From: Desulfobacterales bacterium
GTDB lineage: Bacteria > Desulfobacterota > Desulfobacteria > Desulfobacterales > DAOWNP01
Length of the DNA stretch: 7,573 nt
Assembly (NCBI GenBank): GCA_030149595.1
Contig: JASFBI010000079.1
Span: 1 to 7,573, forward strand
Direction of reading: 5' to 3'
This document shows positions 6,182 to 7,573 of the stretch, one piece after another. How positions within the stretch are numbered: the stretch's first letter is position 1; each line of letters starts with the position of its first letter. A model generated the notes under the pieces. The model did not search any database, was not told the origin of the DNA, and was given only the letters and a program-made list of their open reading frames with translations. A program made the translations under genes and the position numbers.

Positions 6182-7573
6182 ATGGCAATGAATTATGATA
6201 AAATAGATGTGATTCTTGATAAAATTGCATTACAGGTTGTTATGATTGAACCTGATGATATCCCAGGATTTGGTATACTCATAAATCTTATAAAAGATTT
6301 GGGAGTTTTAGTTAAAAACAGTAATAATCAATTACTGTTTGATATTCTTTCAGGTGTAGAGGGTTATATTGGAAAATTAATACTCTTTGAGACTGATGAT
6401 GTAAATGTTTTAAACAGGGGGATTACAAGTTTACAGGAACTAATAAGAGCTTTAAAGCAAGATGAGGAGTACAATGATAAAGATCTGAAACAGTTATTAA
6501 AAGATCTTGGTTTGTCAGAGGGAAGCATGGATTTAAATAACCAGGAAGAAAAGGAAGAAAAGGAAGAAAAGGAAGAGGTATTTCAACCTGAAAAGTTATT
6601 AGATGAAGATATAAGTATTATGGCAGATTTTGTTATTGAAGCTTTAGAAAATCTTGCAACTATTGAAATAAACCTTATTGAGCTTGAACAAAACCCCAAT
6701 GATAATGATATAATTAATGATATTTTTCGACCGTTTCATACAATAAAAGGTGTTTCAGGGTTTTTAAATTTAGAAAAAATAAACCGTTTGTCCCATAATA
6801 CAGAAAACCTCTTAGACAGTGCAAGACAGGGTAATATTAAGCTTGACAATAAAATTACAGATATTGTTCTTTCATCTGTAGACACGTTAAGTCAACTAAT
6901 TAAGCTTGTAAATAAAAGTGTGTTATCGGCTGAAACAGTTGATGATTCAGCAATAGATATAGAGGTGCTTATAGGAGAGATAAAGCAGGTATTTGAGGCT
7001 GGAAAGAGTGCAGTGCCTATTGGGGAGATGCTTGTAGAAGAAGGGAGTATAACAAAATCTGAGTTAAAAGAGTCACTTGATATCCAGAAAGAGTGTCCTG
7101 AAAAGAAAATCGGAGAAATTTTAGTTGAAAAGAATAGGGTTGAAGAACAGAAAATTAAAGAGACATTGATAAAGCAGAGTGATTTAAATCGGTCAGGGGT
7201 AAAACATAAAATTGCGGCCCAGGTAAAGGTTGATACAAATAAATTAGATGATCTTGTGGAGTTATCGGGTGAACTTGTCATTGCTCATTCAATGTTAAAA
7301 GAGAATAAATCATTAAATCAGATAAAGGATCAGGAGCTTGTTCAAAATTTAGGCAGGCTTACAAGAATAATTGTAGATATTCAAAAGATCTCCATGTCCA
7401 TGCGGATGGTTCCAATTAAAAATACATTTCAAAAAATGATAAGACTTGTTAGGGATCTATCAAAAAATACGCAGAAAAACGTAATTTTAAAGATGGCTGG
7501 AGAAGATACAGAAATAGATAGGAATGTGGTGGAGGCACTTTATGAACCCATGGTTCATATGATAAGAAATTCT
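6182..7573 (+). CDS. cheA: CheA chemotaxis histidine kinase, 3' end cut by the window
   Basis: The first 464 residues of CheA, which phosphorylates itself under receptor control and passes phosphate to CheY and CheB. In order: an unassigned helical N-terminal region (1-115); a charged linker of E-E-K repeats (122-132); an HPt domain (about 141-245) with His186 in FHTIKGVSGF as the phosphorylation site; an inserted domain (278-332) with the repeat IGE-[MI]-LVE, which resembles the N-terminal domain of type II secretion ATPases (GspE/MshEN); the dimerisation domain from about 347 (KVDTNKLDDLVELSGEL); and the start of the ATPase domain with SMSMRMVPI and the N-box MIRNS at the very edge. The G-boxes and the CheW-like domain lie beyond. 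CGGAG at 6169-6173, 8 nt upstream, supports ATG 6182 over the ATG at 6188. No separate P2 domain is evident in the part seen. Confidence 0.93.
   Translation, partial: MAMNYDKIDVILDKIALQVVMIEPDDIPGFGILINLIKDLGVLVKNSNNQLLFDILSGVEGYIGKLILFETDDVNVLNRGITSLQELIRALKQDEEYNDKDLKQLLKDLGLSEGSMDLNNQEEKEEKEEKEEVFQPEKLLDEDISIMADFVIEALENLATIEINLIELEQNPNDNDIINDIFRPFHTIKGVSGFLNLEKINRLSHNTENLLDSARQGNIKLDNKITDIVLSSVDTLSQLIKLVNKSVLSAETVDDSAIDIEVLIGEIKQVFEAGKSAVPIGEMLVEEGSITKSELKESLDIQKECPEKKIGEILVEKNRVEEQKIKETLIKQSDLNRSGVKHKIAAQVKVDTNKLDDLVELSGELVIAHSMLKENKSLNQIKDQELVQNLGRLTRIIVDIQKISMSMRMVPIKNTFQKMIRLVRDLSKNTQKNVILKMAGEDTEIDRNVVEALYEPMVHMIRNS
6545..6577 (+). repeat. 9-bp tandem repeat inside cheA
   Basis: Three copies of GAAGAAAAG followed by a partial GAAGAG encode the E-E-K linker between the N-terminal region and the HPt domain. 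The unit is a multiple of three, so copy-number changes would lengthen or shorten the linker without breaking the frame. Confidence 0.8.

Noticed and set aside
6892..7281. Minus-strand 129-aa ORF
   Set aside because: It is antisense to cheA, whose domains read continuously through this stretch.

Overview
The window comes from an AT-rich bacterial chromosome. The gene content is a cobalamin-type acyl-CoA mutase subunit, an acetyl-CoA hydrolase/transferase, a CxxC zinc-ribbon protein of the FmdB type, and a chemotaxis pair (cheR, cheA). This mix, and the protein style, suggest a strictly anaerobic Desulfobacterota-like organism (a Desulfobacterales sulfate reducer is my best guess). That is inference; no rRNA or other marker gene is present.

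Layout. 1-110: a strong symmetric hairpin terminator closes the leftward mutase gene. 111-1838 (minus): acyl-CoA mutase catalytic (large) subunit with unusual substrate-site motifs and no cobalamin domain. 1839-2048: AT-rich divergent promoter region with an inverted repeat whose arms carry TTGAC boxes. 2049-4217 (plus): one acetyl-CoA hydrolase/transferase family gene of 722 codons, interrupted by a single in-frame TGA at 3585-3587. A terminator hairpin follows at 4274-4321. 4449-4697: small FmdB-type zinc ribbon. 4698-5165: non-coding region with a long hairpin, a sigma70-type promoter, a perfect palindrome, a large imperfect inverted repeat, and a possible 37-aa ORF overlapping the cheR start. 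5166-5996: cheR. 6182-7573: cheA, cut by the right edge before its catalytic domain is complete.

Main observation. The TGA in the CoA-transferase gene lies inside the conserved glycine motif SG-x-GGQ. The reading frame is intact on both sides, and recognisable family sequence resumes immediately after it. The RNA just downstream can fold with GGCC at positions 7-10 and GGU at positions 22-24, counting the U of UGA as 1. These are the spacings I recall for the E. coli fdhF selenocysteine insertion element. The simplest exciting reading is an undescribed selenoprotein of the CoA-transferase family; the dull alternatives are a nonsense mutation, a sequencing error or a split gene.

How the genes may work together. 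The divergent mutase and CoA-transferase could belong to one acyl-CoA route: activation or de-activation of a carboxylic acid as its CoA thioester, plus carbon-skeleton rearrangement. They share a possible operator. The substrate cannot be told from the sequence. The chemotaxis genes form a separate unit: CheR methylates receptors, and CheA carries an unusual inserted domain between its phosphotransfer and dimerisation domains.
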